Assembly (NCBI GenBank): GCA_028532985.1
Contig: JANCIK010000011.1
Location: 1,488,001-1,552,000, forward strand
From: Stropharia rugosoannulata
Taxonomy: Eukaryota; Basidiomycota; Agaricomycetes; Agaricales; Strophariaceae
Direction: 5' to 3'
Length of the DNA: 64,000 nucleotides
In this document: one piece after another, positions 63,850 to 64,000 of the stretch
Layout of the letters: each line of letters opens with the position of its first letter
Numbering within the stretch: position 1 is the first letter of the stretch
Notes under the pieces: generated by a model
What the model was told of the DNA's origin: nothing
Databases searched by the model: none
The model's input: only the letters and a program-made list of their open reading frames with translations
Made by a program: the position numbers and the translations under genes

Positions 63850-64000
63850 AACCTCTGTTATGAAATGAGATGTATTCTTCGCAGCAAAAACGATTACAGA
63901 TGGTATGAAAGATGTACAGAGAAATGTTTACCTGAGTGATGTACAATGGGGAACCGATGAAGTGAGATATAATTATTTGGTAACATCTGGCGTGGTCACT

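Overview
This window is nuclear DNA from a mushroom-forming basidiomycete (Agaricomycetes; order not determined). The genes are dense and carry many introns of about 45-65 nt with GT..AG ends. Several families are typical of the group: long-type unspecific peroxygenases, a FunK1-type fungal kinase relic, a DUF6533-like membrane protein, and histidine phosphatases with an RHHKRTP motif. No rRNA, tRNA, CRISPR array, prophage or bacterial-type operon was seen. Most multi-exon models were built by hand: exon phases were followed codon by codon and summed to a multiple of three. The exceptions are flagged.

Region by region: 0.6-2.4 kb has triosephosphate isomerase and a small eight-cysteine secreted protein. 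2.4-5.3 kb appears gene-poor. 5.3-13.2 kb is a housekeeping block: a DUF1917 protein and a divergent NAT9-like acetyltransferase, then Utp7 and Puf6 (both ribosome biogenesis), then the INO80 subunit Ies6, whose start codon is split by an intron. 13.4-14.7 kb has an extended SDR reductase. 15.6-17.7 kb is a decayed FunK1 kinase. 18.2-21.1 kb has a multi-pass membrane protein and the mitochondrial polyprenyl diphosphate synthase of ubiquinone synthesis. 22.1-28.3 kb holds three tandem peroxygenase genes with almost identical exon architecture. 29.9 kb holds the second eight-cysteine protein, followed at once by a 774-bp MITE-like element with 70-bp terminal inverted repeats.

31.5-37.6 kb is a 33-exon ABCC (Yor1-like) transporter. 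38.1-40.1 kb has a sucrase/ferredoxin-like protein and an intronless PhzF-family protein. 41.0-41.9 kb has a Ser/Thr/Pro-rich, probably GPI-anchored protein. 42.8-44.3 kb has a multi-pass membrane protein, and 44.5-45.3 kb a glutathione S-transferase. 46.1-47.5 kb has a Nudix/DUF4743 protein. 47.7-50.2 kb contains poorly resolved membrane-protein genes. 50.4-51.8 kb has an enoyl-CoA isomerase/hydratase ending in -HKL, and 52.0-53.5 kb a lactonase/muconate cyclase-like protein. 54.1-57.5 kb has a secreted class II aldolase-fold protein and a secreted intradiol dioxygenase. 58.1-61.3 kb has a convergent pair of PLC-like phosphodiesterases, one with and one without a signal peptide. 61.8-63.8 kb has a secreted histidine acid phosphatase.

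Two functional themes can be read with caution. One is oxidative or aromatic metabolism: peroxygenases, intradiol dioxygenase, muconate-cyclase-like lactonase, GST, SDR and an ABCC exporter. The other is extracellular phosphate acquisition: a secreted PLC-like enzyme divergently paired with a secreted histidine phosphatase. I see no tight biosynthetic cluster and no defence system. The most unusual items are the MITE, the paired eight-cysteine proteins, the split-start-codon gene, and the inverted phosphodiesterase pair with intron and signal-peptide differences.
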